DNA from: Skermanella mucosa
GTDB lineage: Bacteria; Pseudomonadota; Alphaproteobacteria; Azospirillales; Azospirillaceae
Assembly: GCF_016765655.2 (NCBI RefSeq)
Contig: NZ_CP086106.1
Span: 1,794,501 to 1,858,500, forward strand
Length of the DNA: 64,000 nt
Reading direction: 5' to 3'
The notes beneath the pieces are model-generated. The model had not been told where the DNA came from, ran no database searches, and saw only the letters and a program-made list of their open reading frames with translations. Shown one piece after another: positions 1 to 8,224 of this stretch (positions are counted from its first letter, which is position 1; every line of letters starts with the position of its first letter). A program made the position numbers and the translations under genes.

Positions 1-1254
1 CCGCCGCCGAAGGGCGAACCCGACGGCCCGGTCAAGGCGCTGCTGGTCGACAGCTGGTACGACCCGTACTTGGGCGTCGTCATCCTGGTGCGCGTGGTGG
101 ACGGCCAGCTCAAGGTCGGCATGAAGATGCGCATGATGGCGAGCGGCGCCGCGCGCGAGATCGACCGCGTCGGCGTCTTCACGCCCAAGGCGCTGCTGAC
201 CGGCGTGCTGAATCCCGGCGAGATGGGCTTCATCACCGCCGGCATGAAGGACATCACCGAGACCAAGGTCGGCGACACCATCACCGACGACCGCCGGCCC
301 GCGACCGAGATGCTGGCCGGCTTCAAGCCGTCCGTGCCGGTGGTGTTCTGCGGCCTGTTCCCGACCGATGCCGCCCAGTTCGAGCACCTGCGCGACAGCC
401 TGGGCAAGCTGGCGCTGAACGACGCGAGCTTCCATTTCGAGGCGGAGACCTCGGCGGCGCTGGGCTTCGGCTTCCGCTGCGGCTTCCTGGGCCTGCTGCA
501 CCTGGAGATCATCCAGGAGCGGCTGGAGCGCGAGTTCGACCTGGACCTGATCACCACGGCGCCGTCGGTGGTCTACAAGATCCACATGAACGACGGCAGC
601 GTCCTGGACCTGCACAATCCGGCCGACATGCCCGACCCGGTGCGGATCACCAAGATCGAGGAACCCTGGATCAAGGCGACCATCATGCTGCCGGACGAGT
701 ATCTGGGCAGCGTGCTCCAGCTCTGCACCGACCGGCGCGGCGAGCAGATCGAGCTGACCTATGCCGGCAGCCGCGCCATGATGGTCTACCGCCTGCCGCT
801 GAACGAGGTCGTGTTCGACTTCTACGACCGGCTGAAGAGCATCAGCCGCGGCTACGCCAGCTTCGATTACCAGTGGGACCAGTACCGCGAGGGCGATCTG
901 GTCAAGCTGTCGATCATGGTCAACGCCGAGCCGGTGGATGCCCTCAGCACCATCGTCCACCGGGCGGCGGCCGAGAAGCGCGGGCGCGCGCTGTGCGAAC
1001 GTCTGAAGGAGCTGATTCCCCGGCAGATGTTCAAGATCGCGGTCCAGGCCGCCATCGGCAGCCGGGTCATCGCGCGCGAGACCATCAGCGCGATGCGCAA
1101 GGACGTCCTTGCCAAGTGCTACGGCGGCGACATCAGCCGCAAGCGCAAGCTGCTGGACAAGCAGAAGGAAGGCAAGAAGCGGATGCGCCAGTTCGGCCAG
1201 GTGGAGATCCCGCAGAGCGCCTTCATCGCCGCGCTCAAGATGAACGACGGCTGA
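1..1254 (+). CDS. lepA: Elongation factor 4 (LepA), 3' part
   Basis: The reading frame is open from the first base, so the gene starts upstream of the window and its N-terminal GTPase domain is missing. The visible part reads as the end of the G domain followed by translational-GTPase domains: an early segment with [12 protein letters not shown], the EF-G-like domains III and V, and the LepA-specific C-terminal domain. The last of these is recognisable from the lysine/arginine-rich stretch around [20 protein letters not shown] near the end. LepA is a ribosome-associated GTPase thought to act on stalled or mis-translocated ribosomes and on initiation/assembly. The C-terminus is intact, ending in ALKMNDG. 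It is followed by a cluster of hairpins ending in a T-run terminator and converges on a quinone oxidoreductase gene. Identification is by family recognition and is very secure. Confidence 0.97.
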   Translation, partial: PPPKGEPDGPVKALLVDSWYDPYLGVVILVRVVDGQLKVGMKMRMMASGAAREIDRVGVFTPKALLTGVLNPGEMGFITAGMKDITETKVGDTITDDRRPATEMLAGFKPSVPVVFCGLFPTDAAQFEHLRDSLGKLALNDASFHFEAETSAALGFGFRCGFLGLLHLEIIQERLEREFDLDLITTAPSVVYKIHMNDGSVLDLHNPADMPDPVRITKIEEPWIKATIMLPDEYLGSVLQLCTDRRGEQIELTYAGSRAMMVYRLPLNEVVFDFYDRLKSISRGYASFDYQWDQYREGDLVKLSIMVNAEPVDALSTIVHRAAAEKRGRALCERLKELIPRQMFKIAVQAAIGSRVIARETISAMRKDVLAKCYGGDISRKRKLLDKQKEGKKRMRQFGQVEIPQSAFIAALKMNDG

Positions 1255-1256
1255 TA

Positions 1257-1293
1257 CGGTTTCCGGATGATCAGCATGATCATCCGGAAACCG
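1257..1293. repeat. Perfect 17-bp inverted repeat after lepA
   Basis: Two 17-bp arms (1257-1273 and 1277-1293) are exact reverse complements with a 3-base loop. The inner part is itself palindromic (TGATCA on each side). No T-run follows, so this is not a classical intrinsic terminator. It could be an RNA 3'-end stabiliser, a REP-like element or a protein-binding palindrome. Confidence 0.75.
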
Positions 1294-1335
1294 AAAACCC
1301 GACAGATCAATGCCATAGGCATTGATTGAATGGGT

Positions 1336-1367
1336 CATACCGAAATCGTTTCAACGGTTTCGGTATG
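1336..1367. repeat. Second inverted repeat in lepA downstream region
   Basis: Arms 1336-1350 and 1353-1367 pair over about 15 positions with one G-U wobble (outer arm CATACCGAAA / TTTCGGTATG). It lies between the perfect palindrome at 1257-1293 and the T-run terminator at 1374-1401, giving three consecutive hairpins in 145 bp. Confidence 0.65.
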
Positions 1368-1373
1368 AGAGAC

Positions 1374-1401
1374 CGCCCCCGGCTGGACCGGGGGCGTTTT
1401 T
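1374..1401 (+). terminator. Rho-independent terminator of lepA
   Basis: A GC-rich 9-bp stem (CGCCCCCGG / CCGGGGGCG) with a 5-base loop is directly followed by five T residues on the plus strand. This is the classical intrinsic terminator form for lepA transcripts. It sits only 4 bp before the 3' end of the convergent oxidoreductase gene. Confidence 0.8.
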
Positions 1402-1404
1402 CGA

Positions 1405-2385
1405 TCAGGGCAGGAGCAGGATCGCGCCCGTGGTGGCGCGGGACTCCGCGGCCTTGTGCGCCTCCGCCGCCTCGGCGAGAGCGAAGCGGTGGCCGATCTC
1501 CACCTTGACCATCCCGGCGGCGATCGCTTCGAACAGGTCGGCCGCATTGGCCCGGAAGGTCGCCGGGTCGGCATTGTGCGGAAAGACCGACGGCCGGGTC
1601 AGGAACAGGTTCCCCTTCTTGTTCAGAAGCTCCGGCTCGATCGCGGGGGCGGGGCCGGAGGCCGCGCCATAGACCACGACCAGCCCGAACGGAGCGGCGC
1701 AGTCGAGCGACTTGAGGAAAGTGTCGCGGCCCACCGAGTCATAGACGACCCGGGCCTTGCGCCCGCCGGTCTCCCCCAGCAGCCTTTCCGGCCAGTCCGG
1801 ATTCGTATAGTCCAACGCCACGTCACAGCCGGCGGCCCGCGCGACCGCGCATTTCTCCGGCGAGCCGGCCGTGCCGACCACATATGCTCCCAGCGCCTTG
1901 GCCCAGCGGGTCAGGATCTGCCCGACGCCGCCCGCCGCGGCATGGACCAGCACCAGGTCGCCGGCCTGCACGGCGTGGGTCTTCTTCAGCAAGTACTGGG
2001 CGGTCAGGCCCTTGAACAGTAGGGATGCCGCCTGCTCGTCGGTGACTTCGTCGGGAATCCTCACCAGTTTCGCAGCCGGAACGTTCCGGATGTCGGCATA
2101 GGCGCCCAGCCCGGCGTTCATGTAGGCGACCCGGTCGCCCACCTGGAGGTCTGCGACCTCCGGCCCGACCGCCTCGACCACGCCGGCGGCCTCGTGGCCC
2201 AGGCCGGTCGGCAGCGGGAGGGGGTAGACGCCCTTGCGCTGGTACACGTCGATATAGTTGAAGCCGACCGCGGTCTGCCGGACCTGAGCCTCGCCGGGGC
2301 CCGGCGGCGGCAGATCGGCTGTTTCGAGGCGCATCGCGTCGGGCGATCCGAACTCCGTGATGCGGATCATGCGGGCGGTGGTCAT
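1405..2385 (-). CDS. NADPH:quinone oxidoreductase, zinc-independent MDR family
   Basis: This 326-aa protein is a medium-chain dehydrogenase/reductase of the QOR type, which moves electrons from NADPH to quinones in the cytosol. The N-terminal GroES-like domain contains NYIDVYQRKGVYPLPLP and GHEAAGVVEAVG. The Rossmann domain carries the nucleotide-binding stretch VLVHAAAGGVGQILTRWAK. The zinc-binding cysteines and histidines of alcohol dehydrogenases are absent, as expected for QOR. Length is normal for the family (about 325 aa). The start at MTTARMIRITEFG fits the family N-terminus. It converges on lepA, and a RES/Xre toxin-antitoxin pair lies just upstream on the same strand with a 33-bp gap, so co-transcription is possible but functional linkage is doubtful. 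The symbol is left empty because many paralogues share this architecture. Confidence 0.92.
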   Translation of the reverse strand: MTTARMIRITEFGSPDAMRLETADLPPPGPGEAQVRQTAVGFNYIDVYQRKGVYPLPLPTGLGHEAAGVVEAVGPEVADLQVGDRVAYMNAGLGAYADIRNVPAAKLVRIPDEVTDEQAASLLFKGLTAQYLLKKTHAVQAGDLVLVHAAAGGVGQILTRWAKALGAYVVGTAGSPEKCAVARAAGCDVALDYTNPDWPERLLGETGGRKARVVYDSVGRDTFLKSLDCAAPFGLVVVYGAASGPAPAIEPELLNKKGNLFLTRPSVFPHNADPATFRANAADLFEAIAAGMVKVEIGHRFALAEAAEAHKAAESRATTGAILLLP

Positions 2386-2418
2386 GGGATGCTCCGTGGT
2401 TCCGTGGGTGTCCGCCGG

Positions 2419-2838
2419 TCAGGCGAAGGGGCGCCAGGGCCTCTGGCAGGCGATGCGGGCGTGGCGCGCATCGCGGTGGCGCGGGTTGATCAGGATATTG
2501 TGGCTTTCCGGCAGGATGGCCGAGGGGACGCGGAGCAGGGCGGAGCGCCCTTCCGACAGCCACCGGTCGCCGAAGGCCCGGCAGGCCTCGCGATCGTCCA
2601 GGTGCGGCGCGTCCTCGAATCCGAGATAGTTGGTGTCGATGCCCAGCAGGACGTAGTCGTCCGGCACCAGGGAGAAATCCAGGTCCAGGTTAGCGCGCAG
2701 TTCGAGCGCCGCGAGCGCCGCATCCATGGCGGCATAGACCACCGGTGTCCGCGGCGACGTCCACCGTCCGCCGAGAAGCTCGGCGCCGGCGCCGGACAGG
2801 TCGGCGAAGGGCAGGCGGGTCAGGCGCCAGACTCGCAT
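2419..2838 (-). CDS. RES-domain toxin of a type II toxin-antitoxin pair
   Basis: A 139-aa protein of the RES family. Known members (ParT, MbcT, Res) bind NAD+ and degrade or transfer it, which stops growth until the antitoxin neutralises them. It begins MRVWRLTRLPFADLSGAG, the usual RES opening with its early arginine. It then shows GGRWTSPRTPVVYAA, containing the RW arginine and the tyrosine typical of the active site, and a later SxxILPESHNILINP stretch that matches the serine/asparagine end of the domain. The ATG overlaps the TGA of the upstream antitoxin by one base (ATGA), so the pair is translationally coupled. The frame stays open further upstream, but that extension would lie inside the antitoxin gene, so the coupled ATG at 2838 is preferred. 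Confidence 0.88.
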   Translation of the reverse strand: MRVWRLTRLPFADLSGAGAELLGGRWTSPRTPVVYAAMDAALAALELRANLDLDFSLVPDDYVLLGIDTNYLGFEDAPHLDDREACRAFGDRWLSEGRSALLRVPSAILPESHNILINPRHRDARHARIACQRPWRPFA

Positions 2839-3269
2839 CAGGCGGCCAGACCGTGGGCGATGCGGCCGAGCAGGTGTTCGACCAGCCGCGCCCCCTCCTC
2901 GGTATCGAGAAGATCCAGGGGCGCCTCGTCCTCCAGGGCCTTGGACGGCCGGCGCAACCAGGTCAGCGCCTTCTCCCGGGAGCGGAAGGTCTCCGTCGCG
3001 TCCGCTATGATCCGGGCGATCCGGATCACCCGGCCGGACTGCTCGGGGGTCAGGCACTTCTTGCGCCGCCGTTCGGCCAGGGCCTTGGGCGATGCGACGA
3101 TGCGATCCACCTCGGCCTGGCTGATCACCTGCTGCTCAAGCAGGTGGTCGATCACGTCCACCGGCAGGCCGTCGCGAACCAGACGCGCGATGTCCAGGTC
3201 ACTTGCAAGCGTGCGGCCAGTGGTCTTTTCACCCCCCACGAGGGCGATCACCTGAGCGGCGCTGATCAT
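2838..3269 (-). CDS. Xre/MbcA/ParS-type antitoxin (DUF2384)
   Basis: A 143-aa antitoxin partner of the RES toxin that follows with a 1-base overlap. The C-terminal half holds the DUF2384 toxin-binding domain: an ATETFRSREKALTWLRRPSKAL segment (split here as ATETFRSREKAL and TWLRRPSKAL) followed by PLDLLDTEEGARLVEHLLGRI. The first 90 residues form a helical Xre-like region (LPVDVIDHLLEQQVISQAEVDRI and the LTPEQ segment) expected to bind the operon promoter. Gene order antitoxin-then-toxin is the standard arrangement and suggests autoregulation of the pair. Confidence 0.88.
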   Translation of the reverse strand: MISAAQVIALVGGEKTTGRTLASDLDIARLVRDGLPVDVIDHLLEQQVISQAEVDRIVASPKALAERRRKKCLTPEQSGRVIRIARIIADATETFRSREKALTWLRRPSKALEDEAPLDLLDTEEGARLVEHLLGRIAHGLAA

Positions 3270-3351
3270 ACCTCAACCTTTCGGCCGACAGCCATGTGGC
3301 GCGGCGGCCCGAAAGCTTAAGGTGAAAATCCGAACCCATCAAGGGGAGGCG

Positions 3352-3546
3352 TCATGCCGACGCGGGAACCACGCGGAAGTAGGTGCGGTCGGCGGTGCCG
3401 GCGCTGCCGAGCCTGGACTGCAGGTCCTTGGCGACGATCTCTCCGGCGACCTGGCTGGGCAATTCAAGGATCCTGTGGTCCATGGTGCCGTGCCCGCCGG
3501 ACGTTCCGAGTATCAGGAAGACGGGTCGTGACGTTTCTTTTTGCAT
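3352..3546 (-). CDS. Small protein of unknown function (64 aa)
   Basis: Not recognised. The ATG at 3546 is preceded by a near-perfect Shine-Dalgarno (AAGGAGG at 3554-3560, about 7 bases away), the main evidence that this is a real gene. A second ATG lies only 2 bases from the Shine-Dalgarno and is too close to be used. The product begins MQKETSRPVFLILGTSGG, has a hydrophobic beta-strand-like start and a charged middle, and no cysteine or transmembrane segment. It stands alone between the toxin-antitoxin pair and the EAL-like gene, all on the minus strand. Confidence 0.6.
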   Translation of the reverse strand: MQKETSRPVFLILGTSGGHGTMDHRILELPSQVAGEIVAKDLQSRLGSAGTADRTYFRVVPASA

Positions 3547-3660
3547 GGCATTTCCTCCTTACTGAGAATCCAGCTTAATGCATGTTCGTGACGTTTTGAA
3601 TTTTACCGATCGGTTTAATGCCGTGCGGCATTCTGCCGCTAAAGAGATTACGAATTAGTT

Positions 3661-5001
3661 TTAATGTGTACAGCGTTCCGCCAGCAGATCATTCCAATCA
3701 TACCGGACCATGTTCGCCGGCACCTCGGCCGGCGGGCCGATGCGGGGACCGCCCAGATAGGTCGCCCCGGCGGCAGCTGCGGCCCGGGCCTGCCCGATGG
3801 ACCGGATGCCGACGATGGCCACGCGCGTGCCCGTCTGCTCGAGCGCGCGGCAGGTCCGGTCGAAATTGCCGGAGAACCCGGGACAGGAGCCTCCGGAAAG
3901 ATCGAAGCTGACGCCGTGCACCCCGCATTCCCGGGCATGGACGATGCCGTGGGCCTGCGGATCGGCCGCCAGCAGGATCGAGCGGCAGAAGGGGCGCAGC
4001 ATGCCGGCGAGATCGAGCAGCCGGGTCCGCGAGATGTCGCCGGGCACGCCGTACATCTCCAGTACCAGGAAGCGCCGTATCATCGCGTCGGTGCCGTTCA
4101 GCAGGTCCAGGATGCCGGTCCGGGTACGGCTGCTGCTGAGGCTTTCGAAATGCACCGGCGCATTGACGAAGACGCTGAACCGGTTGGCCAGCAGGTCGTC
4201 CAGGTCGGCGAGCGCATGCCCCAGGGTCATGCGGTCCAGCTCGGCGAAGCGCTGGGCCCCGCCGTCGCCGCCGAGCACCGCGTAGCCTTCCGCCGGCGGA
4301 CCCGCGGCCGACTGCGCTACCGGCATGCAGCACCATGTCGACAGCACGTTATGGCGCCTGTCCAGCACCGGGCGGTACTGCCAGTCGAGGTGCGTGGCGC
4401 GGCCGGGGCGGTTCAGCCCGAGCGAGGGGTTCGGCTGCACGGCGAGCGGGCCGAGGCCGGTGGCCATGTCACCCAGGATATCCTGAACCGCCCGCTCCTC
4501 GAACACGACGCTGCCGTCCACCCGCCCGACCGCCGACCGGATCACGATCCCGTCGAGATCCTCGTCCCCGAGGAAATGCCCGTAGAGGGACTGGGCGATG
4601 GCGACCGACTTCAGCCGGGCCGCCTCCGGGCCGAGATGCGCGAAGGCGATCAGGTAGTCGAGCGCGCCGTAGCGGCAGAACACGTCGTCCGGTGCCAGGT
4701 GCTGGGAAATCACCTTCGATGCCAGGAGATGGATGCTGTCCTGGAGCCGGGGCCACCGGTCGCCCAGCCGCGCCCGGATCGGTTCGAGGCCGATCAGGTG
4801 GATCCGGCCGGCGGTCGCCTTGGGATTGCCCTCCAGCAGGCGCGCCAGTTCCGCCGCGAAGTCCGCAGGAGAGGCGCAGTCCGCCGGAGCCGTCGATGCG
4901 GCGGGCGCGGCCGGGGCAGGGCGAGGGGCCCGGTGCTCTTCCTCCGCCAGGAGGCTGTAGAGACCAGTGGTTATCCTGCCGATGATTTCGCTCGCGGCCA
5001 T
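3661..5001 (-). CDS. Degenerate EAL-like domain protein
   Basis: A 446-aa cytosolic protein. Residues 1-60 are a low-complexity Ala/Pro region. The middle (LEPIRARLGDRWPRLQDSIHLLASKVI) resembles signalling-protein helical segments. The C-terminal 250 residues have the rhythm of an EAL fold: QYRPVLDRRHNVLSTW where YQPIVDL...EAL would be, then FVNAPVHFESL, then a closing AAAAGATYLGGPRIGPP like the end of EAL domains. The catalytic Glu-Ala-Leu and the metal-binding acidic residues are not apparent, so c-di-GMP hydrolysis is unlikely and a binding or scaffold role is more plausible. Start chosen at 5001 because GGGAGG lies 7 bases upstream; the open frame continues further but overlaps the next gene. 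The EAL assignment rests on pattern memory only. Confidence 0.6.
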   Translation of the reverse strand: MAASEIIGRITTGLYSLLAEEEHRAPRPAPAAPAASTAPADCASPADFAAELARLLEGNPKATAGRIHLIGLEPIRARLGDRWPRLQDSIHLLASKVISQHLAPDDVFCRYGALDYLIAFAHLGPEAARLKSVAIAQSLYGHFLGDEDLDGIVIRSAVGRVDGSVVFEERAVQDILGDMATGLGPLAVQPNPSLGLNRPGRATHLDWQYRPVLDRRHNVLSTWCCMPVAQSAAGPPAEGYAVLGGDGGAQRFAELDRMTLGHALADLDDLLANRFSVFVNAPVHFESLSSSRTRTGILDLLNGTDAMIRRFLVLEMYGVPGDISRTRLLDLAGMLRPFCRSILLAADPQAHGIVHARECGVHGVSFDLSGGSCPGFSGNFDRTCRALEQTGTRVAIVGIRSIGQARAAAAAGATYLGGPRIGPPAEVPANMVRYDWNDLLAERCTH

Positions 5002-5114
5002 GTCGCGGCCTCCCGGATCTGCATGGCCATCCGGTCGGATGCCCATGGACTCCATCTGCGGCATCACGACGCGGATTGTTAGTATGCTTCCGTATGGAGG
5101 CGGAACGCTTGCGG

Positions 5115-6026
5115 TCAGTCCGCCGTATGTCCCTCCTGCCGCAGCTGGTCGCGCAGCGCCGGGCGGTAGTCCGGGTATTTCAGCGTGACGCCCAGCTCGT
5201 CCTTGATCCGGTCGTTGCGCACCTTCTTGTTGTCCGCATAGAAGCTGGCCGCCATGGGGGACAGCTCGGCCTGGTCGAACGGCACCAGCGGCGGCGGCTC
5301 GACGCCCAGCAGCTCGCAGGCGAAGGCCGTGACCTCGTGCCCGGGGGCCGGATTGTCGTCGCACAGGTTATAGGCGGTACCGGGGTTGGGCCGGTCGATC
5401 GAGGCGCGCAGCGTCCGCGCGATATCGTCCACATGGATCCGGCTGAAGACCTGCCCCGGCTTGTCGATCCGGCGCGCCGTCCCGTTGCGCACGCTGTCGA
5501 TGACGCTGCGGCCGGGACCGTAGATGCCGGCCAGGCGGAACAGGTGGACCGGCACCCCGTGGTCGCGCCACAGCCGGAGCCAGGACTGCTCGGCCGCGGC
5601 CCGCTGCTTCTGGCGACGGCCGGTCGGCTGGAGCGGCGTGGACTCGTCCACCCAGGCGCCGTCGTGGTCGCCGTAGACGCCTGTCGTGGACAGGTAGCCG
5701 ACCCAGCGCAGTCCCGGCATCAGCGCCGCGATATCGGCCGCGTGGTGGTCGAGCACCGGGTCGCCGTCGGCATCGGGCGGCACGGCGGTCAGAAGATGGG
5801 TCGTTCCGGCGAGCGCCGCGGCGGGATCGTCCAGCGGCCGGCCGCGGTCGAACAGGTGCGTCTCGATGCCGTGCGCCGAATGGGCTGCCGTCTTGTCCGG
5901 ACTGCGCGTCGTGCCGGCGATCCGCCAGCCTTCGGGCCCATGCTCGCGCCGTATGAGGTCGATGAAGGCCAGCGGGCTGAAACCCAGACCGAAGCAGAAG
6001 AGTCGGGGCGTTTGCGGTTGCTGCAT
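5115..6026 (-). CDS. SDR-family NAD(P)-dependent epimerase/reductase (YeeZ-like)
   Basis: A 303-aa extended short-chain dehydrogenase/reductase. The N-terminal nucleotide-binding loop reads RLFCFGLGFSPLAFIDLI (GxGxxxxxF rather than GxxGxxG), which is typical of the YeeZ/YbjS-like group. Later landmarks are GYLSTTGVYGDHDGAWVDE, FRLAGIYGPGRS and the FSRIHVDDIA segment. The substrate is not predictable. The usual YxxxK catalytic pair is not in standard spacing, so enzymatic activity is uncertain. The start at MQQPQTPR is 50 bp from the start of the divergent TPR gene, so the two probably share a bidirectional promoter region. Confidence 0.8.
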   Translation of the reverse strand: MQQPQTPRLFCFGLGFSPLAFIDLIRREHGPEGWRIAGTTRSPDKTAAHSAHGIETHLFDRGRPLDDPAAALAGTTHLLTAVPPDADGDPVLDHHAADIAALMPGLRWVGYLSTTGVYGDHDGAWVDESTPLQPTGRRQKQRAAAEQSWLRLWRDHGVPVHLFRLAGIYGPGRSVIDSVRNGTARRIDKPGQVFSRIHVDDIARTLRASIDRPNPGTAYNLCDDNPAPGHEVTAFACELLGVEPPPLVPFDQAELSPMAASFYADNKKVRNDRIKDELGVTLKYPDYRPALRDQLRQEGHTAD

Positions 6027-6076
6027 GATGGTTGGCCTTGCGCTCGGAAACTCCAGGCCCGAACTTAAGGGCCACC

Positions 6077-6904
6077 ATGACCAGATACAATGATCCCCCG
6101 AACCGCCCCGCCATCCGCCGCCTTCCGGCGCTGGCCGTGCTCGCGATCCTGGCGGCGGGTCCCGCCGCCGCTGCCGACCGCCAGGCCGTCGAGCATGCCC
6201 GCGAGGCGACCGCCTGCATGCAGCTGGCCGAGAAGAGGCCGGACGCGGCTTTCGACAGCGCCCTGACCTGGGAGGACCGCGGCGGCGGCGACATGGCGCG
6301 CCTGTGCCAGGCGATGGCGCTGTTCCACCAGGGTCAGTTCCAGGCCGCGGCGACGCGGCTGGAGGATCTCGTGCCGACCCTCGGCAAGGACACGCCCGAA
6401 GGAGCGTCGAGCCTGCTGGCCCGCGCCGGCTGGGCCTGGCTCCGGGCGGGGGACACGGCCAAGGCGGAAAGATCCTACACCCAGGCACTCGGCTACAGCC
6501 CGCGCGACCCCGAGCTGATGATCGACCGGGCCTTCGCCCGGGCCGAAGCCCAGCGCTACTGGGAAGCGATCGAGGACCTGAACCGGGCGATCGACCTGGC
6601 GCCGCGGCGCGCCGATGCCTATCTCTACCGCGCCGGGGCCTATCGGGCGTTGGGCAACGACAGCAAGGCCCTGGACGATGTCGGCATAGCCCTCCAGCTC
6701 GAACCATCCAATCCGGAAGCGCTGCTGCTGCGCGGCAATCTGCGCGCCGTGACCGGCAATGCGGACGGCGCCAGGTCCGACTGGACCACGGTCATGCGGA
6801 TCGATCCCGACACCACCAGCGCCCGTGCCGCCGAGGACAACCTGAAGCGGCTCCGCGACAGTCAGGCGGCCCCGCCGGCCGCCGGCGCGCCGTCCGCGCG
6901 GTAG
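6077..6904 (+). CDS. Exported tetratricopeptide-repeat protein
   Basis: A 275-aa protein starting MTRYNDPPN, with an arginine-containing N-region and hydrophobic core (LAVLAILAAGPAAAA) ending in a good signal-peptidase I site around AAA-D. The mature part holds several TPR units, recognisable from LLARAGWAWLRAGDTAKAERSYTQ, the AEAQRYWEAIEDLNRAI segment, and YRAGAYRALGNDSKALDD. TPRs mediate protein-protein contacts, so this is probably a periplasmic scaffold; no enzyme domain is seen. An upstream in-frame ATG at 6032 would add 15 residues ahead of the signal peptide and is less likely. A dispersed repeat follows the stop codon. Confidence 0.85.
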   Translation: MTRYNDPPNRPAIRRLPALAVLAILAAGPAAAADRQAVEHAREATACMQLAEKRPDAAFDSALTWEDRGGGDMARLCQAMALFHQGQFQAAATRLEDLVPTLGKDTPEGASSLLARAGWAWLRAGDTAKAERSYTQALGYSPRDPELMIDRAFARAEAQRYWEAIEDLNRAIDLAPRRADAYLYRAGAYRALGNDSKALDDVGIALQLEPSNPEALLLRGNLRAVTGNADGARSDWTTVMRIDPDTTSARAAEDNLKRLRDSQAAPPAAGAPSAR

Positions 6905-6925
6905 GGGGCGCGCCAGGGGCTCGGC

Positions 6926-7097
6926 ACAGTGTTTTTGATCGATTTATCGTAGGTCGGCCCCGGCCGAAGGCCGACGCCGACAGCGTGGCCGGAGCGTCGA
7001 CGCAGGGTGTCGGCGTTCGCCCTGTCGGGCGAAGGCCGACCTACGCAACTCCCCTACGCCGAACGTCATCAAAAACACTGTACAGGACCACCAGGGG
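6926..7097 (+). repeat. Dispersed palindromic repeat, copy 1
   Basis: Positions 6949-7097 match 23580-23727 at about 90% identity in the same orientation. The unit contains GTAGGTCGGCC near one end and GGCCGACCTAC in the middle, able to form a long imperfect hairpin. In this copy it is bounded by a 14-bp perfect inverted repeat (acagtgtttttgat at 6926-6939 and its complement at 7068-7081). Both copies sit between convergent genes. The short length, lack of a coding gene and inverted ends resemble a MITE or REP/BIME-type element. Confidence 0.85.
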
Positions 7098-7104
7098 GCG
7101 GGGC

Positions 7105-8175
7105 CTATGTGGCCGGAGCCTGCTCCCGGCAGCCCTCGAAGATGTCCTCCATGATCCGGCGCAGGTCGTAGCGCTGGCTCCAGCCGGGATAGTCGCGCCG
7201 GAACGCGCGGATGTCGCTGATCCACCAGATATGGTCGCCGATCCGGTTGTCGTCGCGGTAGGTGATGTCCATCGGCCGCCCGGTCAGCTCCTCGCAGATC
7301 GCTATGGCTTCCAGCATGGAGCAGTTGGAGTGGCGGCCGCCGCCCATGTTGTAGACGGCACCGGGGCGCGGCGCCTCGAACACGTGCCAGAACGCCGAGA
7401 CCAGGTCGTGCGAGTGGATGTTGTCGCGCACCTGCTTGCCCTTGTAGCCGAACACGCTGTAGGGCTTGCCGGCGACCGCGCATTTCATCAGGTACGACAG
7501 GAAACCGTGGAGCTCAGCCCCGGAATGGCCGGGTCCGGTCAGGCAGCCGCCGCGGAAGACCGCCGTGCGCATCCCGAAATAGCGGCCGTATTCCTGCACC
7601 AGCACGTCGGCCGCGACCTTGGAGGCGCCGAACAGGCTGTGAAGGGTATGGTCGATGCTCATGGTTTCCGGGATGCCGTGTTCGGCCCAGGGATGGTCCG
7701 GCGACAGTTCCCAGCGGGTTTCCAGCTCGACCAGCGGCAGCGCGTTGGGCGTGTCGCCATAGACCTTGTTGGTGCTGGTGAAGATGAAGACGGCGTCGCC
7801 GCAGAACTTCCGCGTCGCCTCCAGCAGGTTCAGGGTGCCGTTGGCGTTGGTGGTGAAGTCGGTCACCGGCTCGCGGGCCGCCCAGTCGTGGGACGGCTGG
7901 GCCGCGGTGTGGACCACCGCCGCGATGTCCGCGCCGTACTGCTCGAAGATCGCCTCGATCGCTGCGGCGTCCCGGATGTCGACGGCATGGTGGCGGTAGG
8001 CCGGGATGTCGCGGGCCAGCCGCTCCAGGCTCCACCGCGTGCTCGCCCCGTCGCCGAAGAAATAGCGCCGCATGTCGTTGTCGATGCCGACGACATCCAG
8101 TCCCTTGGCGTGGAAGTAGCGGGTCGCTTCCGCGCCGATCAGGCCGGCCGACCCGGTCACGATGACGATCGCCAT
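7105..8175 (-). CDS. NAD-dependent epimerase, CDP-paratose 2-epimerase-like
   Basis: A 356-aa extended SDR that most likely epimerises or modifies a nucleotide-activated sugar in the cytosol. The Rossmann motif is [16 protein letters not shown] with an acidic residue after strand 2 (VVGIDND) for NAD binding. The catalytic region has [10 protein letters not shown] followed later by [20 protein letters not shown]. In that stretch the usual YxxxK tyrosine is replaced (FGASK), as in several CDP-paratose epimerase relatives. The substrate end includes [15 protein letters not shown] and the [12 protein letters not shown] segment. It is upstream in a minus-strand pair with a glycosyltransferase 49 bp beyond its start codon, and a related SDR is transcribed divergently. 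This suggests a deoxysugar pathway for surface polysaccharide. The exact substrate is inference. Confidence 0.82.
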   Translation of the reverse strand: MAIVIVTGSAGLIGAEATRYFHAKGLDVVGIDNDMRRYFFGDGASTRWSLERLARDIPAYRHHAVDIRDAAAIEAIFEQYGADIAAVVHTAAQPSHDWAAREPVTDFTTNANGTLNLLEATRKFCGDAVFIFTSTNKVYGDTPNALPLVELETRWELSPDHPWAEHGIPETMSIDHTLHSLFGASKVAADVLVQEYGRYFGMRTAVFRGGCLTGPGHSGAELHGFLSYLMKCAVAGKPYSVFGYKGKQVRDNIHSHDLVSAFWHVFEAPRPGAVYNMGGGRHSNCSMLEAIAICEELTGRPMDITYRDDNRIGDHIWWISDIRAFRRDYPGWSQRYDLRRIMEDIFEGCREQAPAT

Positions 8176-8224
8176 GGCCGCGTTCCTTCTGAGGGGTTTA
8201 TGCCGAAAGTTATGGGGTGGCCGG

